Assembly: GCF_000202635.1 (NCBI RefSeq) | Contig: NC_015125.1 | Coordinates: 62,001 to 126,000, forward strand | Reading direction: 5' to 3' | DNA: 64,000 bases | From: Microbacterium testaceum StLB037 | GTDB lineage: Bacteria > Actinomycetota > Actinomycetes > Actinomycetales > Microbacteriaceae | In this document: positions 47,525 to 56,062 of the stretch, piece after piece | Numbering within the stretch: the stretch's first letter is position 1 | Layout of the letters: every line of letters begins with the position of its first letter | Position numbers and translations under genes: made by a program | The notes under the pieces: model-generated | The model's input: the letters and a program-made list of their open reading frames with translations, nothing else | Databases searched by the model: none | What the model was told of the DNA's origin: nothing

Positions 47525-47580
47525 CGCGCGTCACGCGGCGGGGCGGGGCTTCGACGAGCTCAGCCACCTCGCGAGCGTGC

Positions 47581-47675
47581 CCTCTGAGCCTGCCGAAGGT
47601 CCCTGAGCCCGTCAAAGGTCCTGAGCGCGTCGAAGGTCCCTGAGCCCGCCGAAGGTCCCTGAGCCCGTCGAAGGG
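47581..47675. repeat. Five tandem ~19-bp REP-like units
   Basis: Five contiguous copies of a unit close to CCCTGAGCCCGTCGAAGGT occur at 47581-47600, 47601-47619, 47620-47637, 47638-47656 and 47657-47675. An inverted relative, TTCGACGAGCTCAG, precedes them at 47550-47563. The same core occurs in opposite orientation at 60467-60583. Such CTGAGC...TCGAAG units are widespread intergenic repeats in actinobacteria. Confidence 0.8.
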
Positions 47676-47680
47676 ACCGC

Positions 47681-47732
47681 CCGGCCGTCCGACGCCCCCG
47701 ACCGCAACGGGTCGGGGGCGTCGGACGGCCGG
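47681..47732. terminator. Terminator with 23-bp perfect stem between kinase gene and aroG
   Basis: 47681-47703 pairs perfectly with 47710-47732 around six bases. It follows the aroG stop by seven bases on the minus strand, and can stop plus-strand transcription as well. Confidence 0.85.
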
Positions 47733-47738
47733 GAAGAC

Positions 47739-49076
47739 TCAGCGCTTCTCGAGCTCCTCGGCCACGAGGAACGCGAGCTCGAGGCTCTGGCGGTGGTTCA
47801 GGCGCGGGTCGCAGAGGCTCTCGTAGCGGGTCGCGAGGGTGGCCTCGTCGATCTGCTCCGCGCCACCGAGGCACTCGGTGACATCGTCACCGGTGAGCTC
47901 GACGTGGATGCCGCCGGGGTGCGTGCCCACCGCGCGGTGCGCCTCGAAGAATCCGCGCACCTCGTCGACGACGTCGTCGAAGCGACGCGTCTTGTAGCCG
48001 GTCGGTGTCGTGATGCCGTTGCCGTGCATGGGGTCGGTGACCCAGAGCGGCGTGGCGCCGGAGTCGCGCACGGCCTCGAGCAGCGGCGGCAGGGCGTCGC
48101 GGATCTTGCCCGCACCCATGCGCGTGATGAACGTCAGGCGACCCGGCTCGCGCTCGGGGTCGAGCTTGTCGATCAGCGCGAGCGCCGTCTCGGCCGTGGT
48201 GGTGGGGCCGAGCTTGACACCGATGGGGTTGCGGATCTTCGAGAAGTAGTCGACGTGCGCGCCGTCGAGCTCGCGCGTGCGCTCCCCGATCCACTGGAAG
48301 TGCGACGAGGTGTTGTACGGCAGACCGGTGCGCGAGTCGATCCGCGTCATCGGGCGCTCGTAGTCCATGAGCAGGCCCTCGTGGCCGGTGTAGAACTCGA
48401 CGCGCGTCAGCTCGTCGAAGTCGGCGCCGGCGGCCTCCATGAACTTGATCGCCCGGTCGATCTCGGTCGCCATCGCCTCGTAGGCCTGGTTGGCGGGGGT
48501 GCTCGCGAAGCCCTTGTTCCAGCTGTGCACCTCGCGCAGGTCGGCGAAGCCGCCCTGAGTGAAGGCGCGGATGAGGTTCAGGGTCGACGCGGCCGTGTGG
48601 TAGCCCTTGAGCAGGCGCGCGGGATCGGCCTTGCGGGACTCCTCGGTGAAGTCGTAGCCGTTGACGATGTCTCCGCGGTACGCGGGAAGGGTCACTCCCC
48701 CGCGGGTCTCGACGTCGCTCGAACGGGGCTTGGCGAACTGCCCTGCCATGCGGCCCATCTTCACCACGGGCATCGAGGCGCCATACGTGAGGACGACGGC
48801 CATCTGGAGCACCGTCTTGATGCGGTTGCGGATCTGCTCGGCGGTCGCACCGGCGAACGTCTCGGCGCAGTCACCGCCCTGCAGGAGGAACGCCTGACCG
48901 GCGGCGGCACGAGCGAGACGATCGCGCAGGATGTCGACCTCGCCGGCGAACACCAGCGGCGGGAGGGTCGCCAACTCTGCGGATGCCGCGGCCACCGCGC
49001 CCTCGTCATACCACTGCGGCTGCTGCTTGATGGGCAGGGAACGCCAGTGGTCGAGGTCGTGGAGCTGCTGATTCAC
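47739..49076 (-). CDS. aroG: 3-deoxy-7-phosphoheptulonate synthase, class II
   Basis: AroG condenses phosphoenolpyruvate and erythrose 4-phosphate, the first step of the shikimate route. The 445-residue protein is the plant-like class II type, with LLQGGDCAETFAG (about 83-95), GQFAKPRSSD, the metal-binding RMGAGKIRDALPPLL region and DPMHGN, HPGGIHVELTGDDVTECLGG near the end. The GTG at 49076 lies six bases after TAGACT. The gene is conserved beside the acyltransferase, ROK kinase and acyl-CoA ligase in related genomes. Confidence 0.96.
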   Translation of the reverse strand: MNQQLHDLDHWRSLPIKQQPQWYDEGAVAAASAELATLPPLVFAGEVDILRDRLARAAAGQAFLLQGGDCAETFAGATAEQIRNRIKTVLQMAVVLTYGASMPVVKMGRMAGQFAKPRSSDVETRGGVTLPAYRGDIVNGYDFTEESRKADPARLLKGYHTAASTLNLIRAFTQGGFADLREVHSWNKGFASTPANQAYEAMATEIDRAIKFMEAAGADFDELTRVEFYTGHEGLLMDYERPMTRIDSRTGLPYNTSSHFQWIGERTRELDGAHVDYFSKIRNPIGVKLGPTTTAETALALIDKLDPEREPGRLTFITRMGAGKIRDALPPLLEAVRDSGATPLWVTDPMHGNGITTPTGYKTRRFDDVVDEVRGFFEAHRAVGTHPGGIHVELTGDDVTECLGGAEQIDEATLATRYESLCDPRLNHRQSLELAFLVAEELEKR

Positions 49077-49082
49077 CCCTGA

Positions 49083-49088
49083 AGTCTA
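49083..49088 (-). promoter_or_regulatory. -10 box TAGACT of leaderless aroG promoter
   Basis: TAGACT followed by six bases and GTG 49076. Its TAG is also the stop codon of the acyltransferase gene, so aroG can be transcribed separately. Confidence 0.55.
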
Positions 49089-49799
49089 GTGGCGCGACGA
49101 CGGCGCCTTCGCCGCCTGGGAGGTGGCGAGACGGTCCTTCACGGTCGAGGCGTAGACGTCCTCGTAGCGCTGCTCACCGAGGCGCTGCAGGGCGACCATG
49201 ATCTCGTCGGTGACCGATCGGAGGATGTACCGATCGCCCTCCATCCCCTCGAAGCGCGAGAAGTCGAGCGGTTCGCCGACGACGATTCCCACGCGCCCCA
49301 CGCGCGGCAGCCGCTGGCCGATCGGCATGACGGCGCCGGTGTCGACCATGACCACGGGGATCACGGGGACACGGGCCTCGATCGCCATGCGCGCGATGCC
49401 GGTGCGGCCGCGGTACAGCGTGCCGTCGGGGCTGCGGGTGCCCTCGGGATAGATGCCGAGCAACTCGCCGCGCCCGAGCACGCCGAGTCCCGTGTTGAGC
49501 GAGGCCTCGGAGGCCTTGCCCCCGGAGCGGTCGATGGGAAGCTGTCCGGTCGCGGTGAAGAACAGGCGCGTGGCCCAGCCCTTCAGGCCCTTGCCGGTGA
49601 AGTAGTCGCTCTTGGCCAGGAACGCCATCCGGCGGTCGATCATGAGCGGGAGGAAGATCGAGTCGGAGAACGACAGGTGGTTGCTGGCGAGGATGGCGGC
49701 GCCCTCGCGCGGGATGTTGCGCCGGCCCACGAGCCACGGACGGAACACGGCCTTGATGACCGGGCCGATCACGACGTACTTCATGAGCCAGTAGAACAT
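49086..49799 (-). CDS. 1-acyl-sn-glycerol-3-phosphate acyltransferase family protein
   Basis: A 237-residue PlsC-like enzyme, probably adding the second acyl chain to lysophosphatidic acid at the membrane. The HX4D motif is NHLSFSD (H41, D46). Later blocks are GIYPEGTRSPDGTLYRGRTG (phosphate binding) and VPVIPVVMVDTG. A hydrophobic N-terminus (FYWLMKYVVIGPVI) suggests membrane association. The ATG at 49799 follows the ROK gene by two bases. Confidence 0.92.
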   Translation of the reverse strand: MFYWLMKYVVIGPVIKAVFRPWLVGRRNIPREGAAILASNHLSFSDSIFLPLMIDRRMAFLAKSDYFTGKGLKGWATRLFFTATGQLPIDRSGGKASEASLNTGLGVLGRGELLGIYPEGTRSPDGTLYRGRTGIARMAIEARVPVIPVVMVDTGAVMPIGQRLPRVGRVGIVVGEPLDFSRFEGMEGDRYILRSVTDEIMVALQRLGEQRYEDVYASTVKDRLATSQAAKAPSSRH

Positions 49800-49801
49800 C
49801 G

Positions 49802-50737
49802 TCAGCGCTCCTTGCCCGCCAGATCCGCGACGCCGATGAGACCGGCGTCGTTGCCCAGTCGCGCGATCGTGAACTCGGCCACCGGACGTTCACCGTACCC
49901 CGGGAGCGAGGTCTCGTAGGCGAGTTTCACCGGGACCAGCAGATCCGCGCCCAGCTGGGCCACACCGCCGCCGATCACGAAGAGTTCCGGGTCGAGCACG
50001 GCCTGGAATCCGCCGCACGCCTCGCCGAGCGCCGTGGCCACGCGGCGAAGCGCCTCCACCGCACCCGGGTCGCCGGCGAGCACGAGGCGCGAGACGGCGG
50101 GGCCGGGGATCGCGCCCTTCTCGTCGCGCACCGCGGCCAGGGCGGCCCCGATACCGCCCTCGTCGGCGATGGCGTTGGCCTCGCGCTGCAGCGCGCGTCC
50201 GGACGCGTACTGCTCGAGGCATCCGTTCTGTCCGCATCCGCAGGGGTGACCGCCGCGCACGAAGCGCATGTGGCCCAGCTCGGCGCCGATGCCGTGGCCG
50301 CCGCGGAAGAGCTCTCCGTCGGTCACCACGGCGCCGCCGACGCCGGTGCCCATGGTCAGCATCACCATGTCGCGAACGCCCTGTCCCGCACCGAAGCGGT
50401 ACTCGCCCCAGCCGGCGGCGTTGGCGTCGTTCTCGATCGTCACGGGGGCGTGCAGGCGGTCCTCGAGGCGCGCGCGCAGAGGCTCGTTGCGCCAGTCGAT
50501 GTTCGGGGCGTAGATGACCGTGCTGCGATCCGAGCTGATGAACCCGGCGGCGGCGACGCCGATCGCGTGGATCTCGTGGGTCCGGCGCAGGTGATCGGCC
50601 ATGTCGACGACGGCATCCACCAGGGCGGACGGATCGATCGGGGTGTCCACGCGGAGCTTCTCGACGATGGTGCCGTCCTCGGCGACCACGCCTCCCGCGA
50701 TCTTCGTGCCTCCGATATCGATGCCGACGTTCTGCAC
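49802..50737 (-). CDS. ROK-family glucokinase
   Basis: A 311-residue sugar kinase of the ROK family, most likely glucokinase. The ATP-binding DIGGTKIAGG lies at the very N-terminus (about 7-16). The catalytic region is ENDANAAGWGEYRFGAG, and the zinc-binding motif is HPCGCGQNGCLEQYASG. The start is the GTG at 50737 with GGAGGGGA upstream; the longer frame to 50788 adds a non-homologous stretch. It runs with the acyltransferase and aroG on the minus strand. Confidence 0.92.
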   Translation of the reverse strand: MQNVGIDIGGTKIAGGVVAEDGTIVEKLRVDTPIDPSALVDAVVDMADHLRRTHEIHAIGVAAAGFISSDRSTVIYAPNIDWRNEPLRARLEDRLHAPVTIENDANAAGWGEYRFGAGQGVRDMVMLTMGTGVGGAVVTDGELFRGGHGIGAELGHMRFVRGGHPCGCGQNGCLEQYASGRALQREANAIADEGGIGAALAAVRDEKGAIPGPAVSRLVLAGDPGAVEALRRVATALGEACGGFQAVLDPELFVIGGGVAQLGADLLVPVKLAYETSLPGYGERPVAEFTIARLGNDAGLIGVADLAGKER

Positions 50738-50844
50738 CGTGCTCCCCTCCGGCACGCCACCCGGCGCGGCCCGGAGCAGTCTAGCCACCCTCCGCGACCC
50801 GTGCGGGACGGGGTGCCTGCCGCGGACGCGGGGAGCCGTCCGGA

Positions 50845-50850
50845 TAGACT
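50845..50850 (+). promoter_or_regulatory. -10 box TAGACT of the acyl-CoA ligase promoter
   Basis: TAGACT lies 42 bases before GTG 50893, giving a leader that contains AGGAG. A leadered counterpart to the leaderless promoters. Confidence 0.45.
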
Positions 50851-50892
50851 CGACGGACCGATCGACATTTTTCCGGTACCGAAGGAGTTGCC

Positions 50893-52719
50893 GTGATCCA
50901 GTTCGACCTCCCCCCCATCGTCGAAGCCGACCCGGACGCCAACACGTCCGACCTGTTGGCCGACCGTGTCCGGGCGACCCCCGACCGACCGCTGTTCGCC
51001 GTCCCCGATGCCGACGGATGGCGCGACATCACGGCCGCGGAATTCGAGCGGCAGGTGATCGCGCTGGCCAAGGGCTTCGTCGCGGCGGGTGTCCAACCCG
51101 GCGAGAAGGTGGCCTTCATCGCCCGCACGACATACGACTGGACGCTCGTCGACTTCGCGCTGTTCTACGCGGGGGCGATCATGGTCCCCGTCTACGAGAC
51201 CAGCTCGCCCTCGCAGATCTCGTGGATCCTCTCGGACTCGGGTGCCATCGCGGTCGTCCTCGAATCACCGGAGCACGCGGATCGTCTCGACGAGGTGCGC
51301 AGCGACCTCCCGCTCGTGCGCGAGGTGTGGCCGATGCATTCGGGCGCGTTGGACGCGCTCGTCGCGAACGGTACCCACATCACCGACGAAGAGATCGAGC
51401 GTCGCCGTCATCTCGCGAAGGCGTCCGACGTGGCCACCCTCATCTACACCTCGGGCTCGACCGGCCGCCCCAAGGGGTGCGTGCTGGTGCACAGCAACTT
51501 CGTCGAGCTGGCGCGCAACTCTGCCAAAGCGCTCCACGAGGTCGTCGAGACGCCCGGCGCCTCGACCCTGCTGTTCATCACGACCGCGCACGTGTTCGCG
51601 CGCTTCATCTCGCTGCTGAACGTGCACGCGGGCGTCAAGACCGGACATCAGCCCGACACCAAGCAGCTGCTCCCCGCGCTCGGGTCGTTCAAGCCGACGT
51701 TCCTCCTCGCCGTGCCGCGCGTGTTCGAGAAGGTCTACAACTCCGCCGAGCAGAAGGCCGAGGCCGGCGGCAAGGGCAAGATCTTCCGCGCCGCCGCCGA
51801 GGCGGCGATCGAGCACTCGCAGCGCCTGCAGGACGGGAAGTCGATCCCGCTGCTGCTCAAGATCAAGTTCGCGCTGTTCGACAAGCTGGTCTATTCCAAG
51901 CTTCGGGATGCCATGGGCGGACGCGTCGTGTACGCCGTCTCGGGGTCCGCTCCCCTGGGTCCGCGCCTCGGTCACTTCTTCCGGAGCCTCGGGGTCGTGA
52001 TCCTCGAGGGCTACGGGCTCACCGAGACGACGGCACCGGCGACCGTGAACCTCGCCACGAAGTCGAAGATCGGCACCGTCGGTCCCGTGCTCCCCGGGGT
52101 CGGCATCCGTCTCGCCGAGGACGGTGAGATCCAGGTGCGCGGCGTCAACGTGTTCCGCGAGTACTGGCAGAACCCCGAGGCCACGGCCGAGGCGTTCGAC
52201 GGCGAGTGGTTCAAGACGGGCGACATCGGAGCGTTCGACAGCGACGGGTTCCTCGCGATCACCGGGCGCAAGAAGGAGATCATCGTCACGGCCGGAGGCA
52301 AGAACGTCGCCCCCGCCGCTCTCGAGGACCCGATCCGCGCCAACCCGATCGTCGGTCAGGTGGTCGTCGTCGGCGACCACAAGCCGTTCATCTCGGCCCT
52401 GGTGACGCTCGACCCCGAGATGCTGCCGACCTGGCTCGCCAACAACGGCCTGCCCGCCGACATGTCCCTGGCGGACGCGGCGACGAACGAGAAGGTGCGC
52501 GCCGAGGTGCAGGGCGCGATCGACCGCGCCAACACGCGCGTGTCGCGCGCGGAGTCGATCCGCAAGTTCACGATCCTGCCGACCGAGTGGACCGAGGCCA
52601 GCGGCCACCTGACGCCGAAGATGAGCATCAAGCGCAACGTCATCGTGAAGGACTATGCCGACGCGATCGAGGACATCTACGCGGTGCCGATCAACACCAC
52701 GAACGTCTCGCTGCCCTGA
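50893..52719 (+). CDS. Long-chain fatty acid-CoA ligase
   Basis: A 608-residue ANL-superfamily enzyme that activates fatty acids to acyl-CoA through an acyl-adenylate. Motifs: YTSGSTGRPKGCVL (about 183-197), GYGLTETTAPATVN (about 372-385), FKTGDIG, and the C-terminal GRKKEIIVTAGGKNVAP hinge with the catalytic lysine region near the end. Similar to FadD15-type long-chain ligases; substrate length cannot be read from sequence. GTG start after GAAGGAG. No operon partners; a terminator follows. Confidence 0.94.
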   Translation: MIQFDLPPIVEADPDANTSDLLADRVRATPDRPLFAVPDADGWRDITAAEFERQVIALAKGFVAAGVQPGEKVAFIARTTYDWTLVDFALFYAGAIMVPVYETSSPSQISWILSDSGAIAVVLESPEHADRLDEVRSDLPLVREVWPMHSGALDALVANGTHITDEEIERRRHLAKASDVATLIYTSGSTGRPKGCVLVHSNFVELARNSAKALHEVVETPGASTLLFITTAHVFARFISLLNVHAGVKTGHQPDTKQLLPALGSFKPTFLLAVPRVFEKVYNSAEQKAEAGGKGKIFRAAAEAAIEHSQRLQDGKSIPLLLKIKFALFDKLVYSKLRDAMGGRVVYAVSGSAPLGPRLGHFFRSLGVVILEGYGLTETTAPATVNLATKSKIGTVGPVLPGVGIRLAEDGEIQVRGVNVFREYWQNPEATAEAFDGEWFKTGDIGAFDSDGFLAITGRKKEIIVTAGGKNVAPAALEDPIRANPIVGQVVVVGDHKPFISALVTLDPEMLPTWLANNGLPADMSLADAATNEKVRAEVQGAIDRANTRVSRAESIRKFTILPTEWTEASGHLTPKMSIKRNVIVKDYADAIEDIYAVPINTTNVSLP

Positions 52720-52731
52720 CGTGGGATGACG

Positions 52732-52763
52732 AACGGCCCGGTCCCTCGCGGGGCCGGGCCGTT
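52732..52763. terminator. Terminator after the acyl-CoA ligase gene
   Basis: A 14-bp stem with one G-T pair (52732-52745 with 52750-52763) and a four-base loop TCGC, 13 bases after the stop codon. A short T-run follows. Confidence 0.8.
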
Positions 52764-52864
52764 TCGCTGCGCCGAGAACAGGGGATGCGAGGAGCGCAGG
52801 GGAATCTGCGCCGAATCGGCCTGTTCTCACCGCGGCCCCTGTCCTCACGGCGGGGCCGAGCCGG

Positions 52865-53356
52865 TCAGAACCAGTCGCTCTCGCGGATCTGGCGCATGGC
52901 CTCCCGGCGGGTGTCGGCGGGAAGGCGCGAGAGGTAGAGCATGCCGTCGAGGTGATCGGTCTCGTGCTGGAGGGCCTGGGCCAGGAGCCCCTCCCCCTCG
53001 AGCACGACCTCGTTCCCGTCGAGGTCGATGCCGACGACCTTCGCCCAGGGGTACCGCGTCGCCTCGTGCCACAGGCCCGGGACGGAGAGGCATCCCTCCC
53101 CCACGAGCTGCGGCTCGCCGCGCGTCTCGACCAGGACCGGGTTCAGCACGTAGCCGATGTCACCGTCGATGTTGTAGCTGAAGGCGCGCAGGCCCACGCC
53201 GATCTGCGGAGCGGCGACACCGGCGCGTCCCGGGGGCTCGACCGTGTCGAGGAGGTCGCGGACGAGAGCATGGATGCCGTCGTCGATCGTCTCGATGGGC
53301 GCGCTGGGCGCGCGGAGAACCGGGTCGCCGAAGAGGCGGATGGGCCGAACGGTCAT
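52865..53356 (-). CDS. def: Peptide deformylase
   Basis: Def removes the formyl group from the N-terminal methionine of new proteins. The 163-residue protein has the three conserved motifs: GVAAPQIG (46-53), EGCLSV (87-92) with the metal-binding Cys, and HETDH (131-135) with two metal-binding His and the catalytic Glu. The ATG at 53356 overlaps the stop of the MinD-like gene by four bases, so the two are translationally coupled. Confidence 0.95.
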   Translation of the reverse strand: MTVRPIRLFGDPVLRAPSAPIETIDDGIHALVRDLLDTVEPPGRAGVAAPQIGVGLRAFSYNIDGDIGYVLNPVLVETRGEPQLVGEGCLSVPGLWHEATRYPWAKVVGIDLDGNEVVLEGEGLLAQALQHETDHLDGMLYLSRLPADTRREAMRQIRESDWF

Positions 53357-56016
53357 GCCGCCGCCACCGGAGCACGCAGGCCCTCGACGACCGCCGCCGC
53401 GAGCTGGCGCGCGGCGAGGCGGGTCTCGGGCTGGAGGTCGCGGAACGAGATGGCGCTTCCGGCCGCGATGCGCGGGTCGTACGGCATCCGGATCACCGTC
53501 TGCACGCGCGTGCGGAAGTGCGCCTCGAGCTCGCTCTCGCGCACGAGCGGCGTGCCCGGTCGAGCGGAGTTGATCACGACGACGGCGGAACGCACCCGGT
53601 CCGCGTAGCCGTTGGTCTCGAGCCACGTGAGCGTCTCGGACGCCAGCCGCGCCTCGTCGACCGAGAGCCCGGCGACGACGACGAGGGAGTCGGCGCGCTC
53701 GAGAGTCGCCTCCATCACCGAGTGCACGATGCCCGTCCCGGTGTCGGTCAGCACGATCGAGTAGTAGTGCGCGGCGACGTCGGCCACCTGCCGGTAGTCA
53801 TCGTCGCTGAAAGCCTCGGACACCCGCGGATCGGAATCGGATGCCAGGACGTCGAGGCGTGTGGCATCGCGCGCCACGATGGACGAGACGTCGTGGTACC
53901 CGTCGACCTCGTCGTGCGCGCGCACGAGGTCGCGCACCGTGCGGCCGTTGGGGCGGCCCACGCGGTCGGCGAGCGTCCCGCGGTCGGGGTTGGCGTCGAC
54001 GGCGATGACACGGTCATCGCGGGCATCCGCGAGGGCCATCCCCAGGAGCGAGGTGACCGTGGTCTTTCCGACGCCGCCCTTGCGAGACAGGACCGGGACG
54101 AAGCGCGCGCCTCCCGAGAGTGGAGCCGCGATACGACGGTCGAGCTCCTTGCGCTGGCGCGCGCGTCGACCGTCGCCGAGGTTGATCCGGTGGCCCGACA
54201 TCGAGTACACGAGCTGCTGCCACAGCCCCTCGGGCTCGGGCCGCGCGACCTGCCGAGGATCGAGCAGGCGGTCGGCGGTCAGCAGGTCGGGGCTCTCACG
54301 CGCATCGTCGATCGCGCTCGACCGCTTGGACGTGAGGGTGAGGTCGGGACCGGGGGTGCGAACACGCTCGGTCGCGTGCGCGCGGCCCACGCGTGCCGCC
54401 TCGTCGGCCTGGTGGACCTCGCGGCGGGTGAGGGGAACGGTGCCGATCGCGCCGGTCGCCGCACGCTCCGCGCGGGTCCGCGGAATCGAACCGGTGGTGG
54501 TTGCGACGGCACCGGTGGCGGTCGGGACGGCACCGGTGGTCGTCGGGACGGTGCCGGTGGTCGTCGGGACGGCACCGGTGGGGGCGGCATCGGTGGGCGC
54601 GGCATCGGTGGGGACCGCGCCGGTCGTGGCGGCGGCGGGCGCCGTGGCCGCTCCCGTGTCCGCGGGAGCCGCTTCGGGAGCGGGCGCGTCCTCCTCGGGC
54701 TCGTCGTCGACGGGTTCTGCCCCCGTGGCTTCCGTCTCGGCTCCCTGGAGCTCGCTCACCGGCGTGGTCTCGTCGACCGCGCCCGGCTCTCCGCCGCTCG
54801 GCTCGAGCTCGTGCGATGCGGCGTCGCTCATGTCGGCCCCGTCCTGTTCCCGTTCCTCGGTCTCGACCTCGGCGGCTGCATCCTCGGCGACCGGCGGCTC
54901 GGGGCTCTCCGGCACGACGTCGTCGTGACCGCGGGGTTCATGCGCCGCGGTCTCATCCTCGGCGAACTCCTGTCCGACCGACTCGTGTCCGGCGGGCTGT
55001 TCCTCAGCGAGATCGTCCTCCGCGCGCTGCGGCTCGTCGACGTCACGCTCCGCGAACTCCTCGTCGGCGGACTCGGCTTCCGCGACCTCGACATCAGCGG
55101 GCGCGGTGTCAGCGGGCTCGACCTCAGCGGGCTCAGCGTCAGCAGGCTCAGCGTCAGCAGGCTCAACTTCGGCGGGCTCAACGTCAGCAGGCTCAGCGTC
55201 CTGCGCCTCCGCCACACGCTCGTCGTGCGCAGGCACGTCCTCGGCGTGATCGTCGTGCGCCCGCTCAGCAGCGGCGCGCTCGCTCTCGAGACGCTCGTCG
55301 TCCTCAGGCGCGTCCTCGACCTGTTCGTCATCCCCGTCTTCGGGTTCGAACACGTCGGTCGACAGCACGAACTGCGGGATGGGCTCCGGGTCGAACCCGT
55401 CGGTGGACAGCACGATCTGGGGTTCGATGCGGTCTTCTCCGAAGCCGGCGACGATGAGCTCCTCGCGCGACGACACCTCGACGGCATCCTCCCGCTCCCG
55501 CTCGTCCCCGCCCTCGTCCCCGAGCTCCTGCACGTCCCCGAGCTCGTGCACGGGCTCGGACCCGTGCTCGTGCTCGTGCTCGCCGACGATCTCCGCGTCG
55601 TGCACCTCGAGCTCGTCGTGCGGCTCCGCGTCGGACTCGACGTCGTCGTGCGGCTCGAGGATGATGTCGCCGGTCGGCAGGTGCTCCACGTGCACGTCGT
55701 CGTGCACCGTCGGCTGCGGATCCGTCTGCGGCTCGGGCACGTAGGTGAGGGAGGGCGCGCCGTTCCCGCCGTCGAGCGTGAACGGCTGGCCGATGGTCTC
55801 GAACGAGCGGATCTCGGCCTCGTCGACGGGCACCTCGTCTTCGACCACATCGTCGTCGATGTCGTCGTCGTGCGAGGTCACGGGCAGGTCGACACTGACC
55901 TGCGCGATGTGTCCGCCGAGGATGGTGATGCTGGCTGTGTCGAGATTCCCGCTCTCGTCGAGCACGCCGTGCTCGGCGTTCTCGTCGGGGTTCGCGTCGA
56001 TGCGGTCGGGGGTCAC
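53353..56016 (-). CDS. MinD/ParA-like ATPase with a giant acidic N-terminal region
   Basis: An 887-residue protein. The C-terminal ~250 residues are a MinD/ParA-type ATPase with a deviant Walker [17 protein letters not shown] (from about 644), the VDANPD switch, and a TDTGTG region where other members have DxxP. The N-terminal ~560 residues are strongly acidic and low in complexity, with A-E-P-A-(D/E)-V type repeats (about 260-310) and T-G-A-V-P-T repeats (about 455-505). No membrane segment. The layout recalls EspI/MinD-like ATPases near type VII secretion, but no such genes are here. The GTG at 56016 is favoured by GGAG six bases upstream over the TTG at 56028. Coupled to def. Confidence 0.75.
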   Translation of the reverse strand: MTPDRIDANPDENAEHGVLDESGNLDTASITILGGHIAQVSVDLPVTSHDDDIDDDVVEDEVPVDEAEIRSFETIGQPFTLDGGNGAPSLTYVPEPQTDPQPTVHDDVHVEHLPTGDIILEPHDDVESDAEPHDELEVHDAEIVGEHEHEHGSEPVHELGDVQELGDEGGDEREREDAVEVSSREELIVAGFGEDRIEPQIVLSTDGFDPEPIPQFVLSTDVFEPEDGDDEQVEDAPEDDERLESERAAAERAHDDHAEDVPAHDERVAEAQDAEPADVEPAEVEPADAEPADAEPAEVEPADTAPADVEVAEAESADEEFAERDVDEPQRAEDDLAEEQPAGHESVGQEFAEDETAAHEPRGHDDVVPESPEPPVAEDAAAEVETEEREQDGADMSDAASHELEPSGGEPGAVDETTPVSELQGAETEATGAEPVDDEPEEDAPAPEAAPADTGAATAPAAATTGAVPTDAAPTDAAPTGAVPTTTGTVPTTTGAVPTATGAVATTTGSIPRTRAERAATGAIGTVPLTRREVHQADEAARVGRAHATERVRTPGPDLTLTSKRSSAIDDARESPDLLTADRLLDPRQVARPEPEGLWQQLVYSMSGHRINLGDGRRARQRKELDRRIAAPLSGGARFVPVLSRKGGVGKTTVTSLLGMALADARDDRVIAVDANPDRGTLADRVGRPNGRTVRDLVRAHDEVDGYHDVSSIVARDATRLDVLASDSDPRVSEAFSDDDYRQVADVAAHYYSIVLTDTGTGIVHSVMEATLERADSLVVVAGLSVDEARLASETLTWLETNGYADRVRSAVVVINSARPGTPLVRESELEAHFRTRVQTVIRMPYDPRIAAGSAISFRDLQPETRLAARQLAAAVVEGLRAPVAAA
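54490..54620. repeat. TGAVPT-type repeats in the MinD-like gene
   Basis: Degenerate 18-24-bp units around GTCGGGACGGCACCGGTG encode Thr-Gly-Ala-Val-Pro-Thr repeats in the linker before the ATPase domain. Confidence 0.6.
55090..55205. repeat. Acidic pentapeptide repeats in the MinD-like gene
   Basis: Tandem 15-bp units of the type TCAGCAGGCTCAGCG encode Ala-Glu-Pro-Ala-Asp/Glu-Val/Ala repeats on the minus strand. About seven units are clear. Confidence 0.65.
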
Positions 56017-56030
56017 TGCAGTCTCCAAAC

Positions 56031-56059
56031 GGGAAGAGGGCGCGAAAGCGCCCCCTCCC
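56031..56059 (-). other. Hairpin between pyc and the MinD-like gene
   Basis: GGGCGC (56038-56043) pairs with GCGCCC (56048-56053) around GAAA, with GGG/CCC arms outside. It begins a few bases after the pyc stop and ends beside the ribosome-binding site of the MinD-like gene. It may act as a partial terminator or a translation-control hairpin. Confidence 0.45.
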
Positions 56060-56062
56060 AGG

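Noticed and set aside
47581..47675. Possible CRISPR array
   Set aside because: The units are contiguous without unique spacers, only about 19 bp, and no cas gene is near. REP-like tandem repeat instead.
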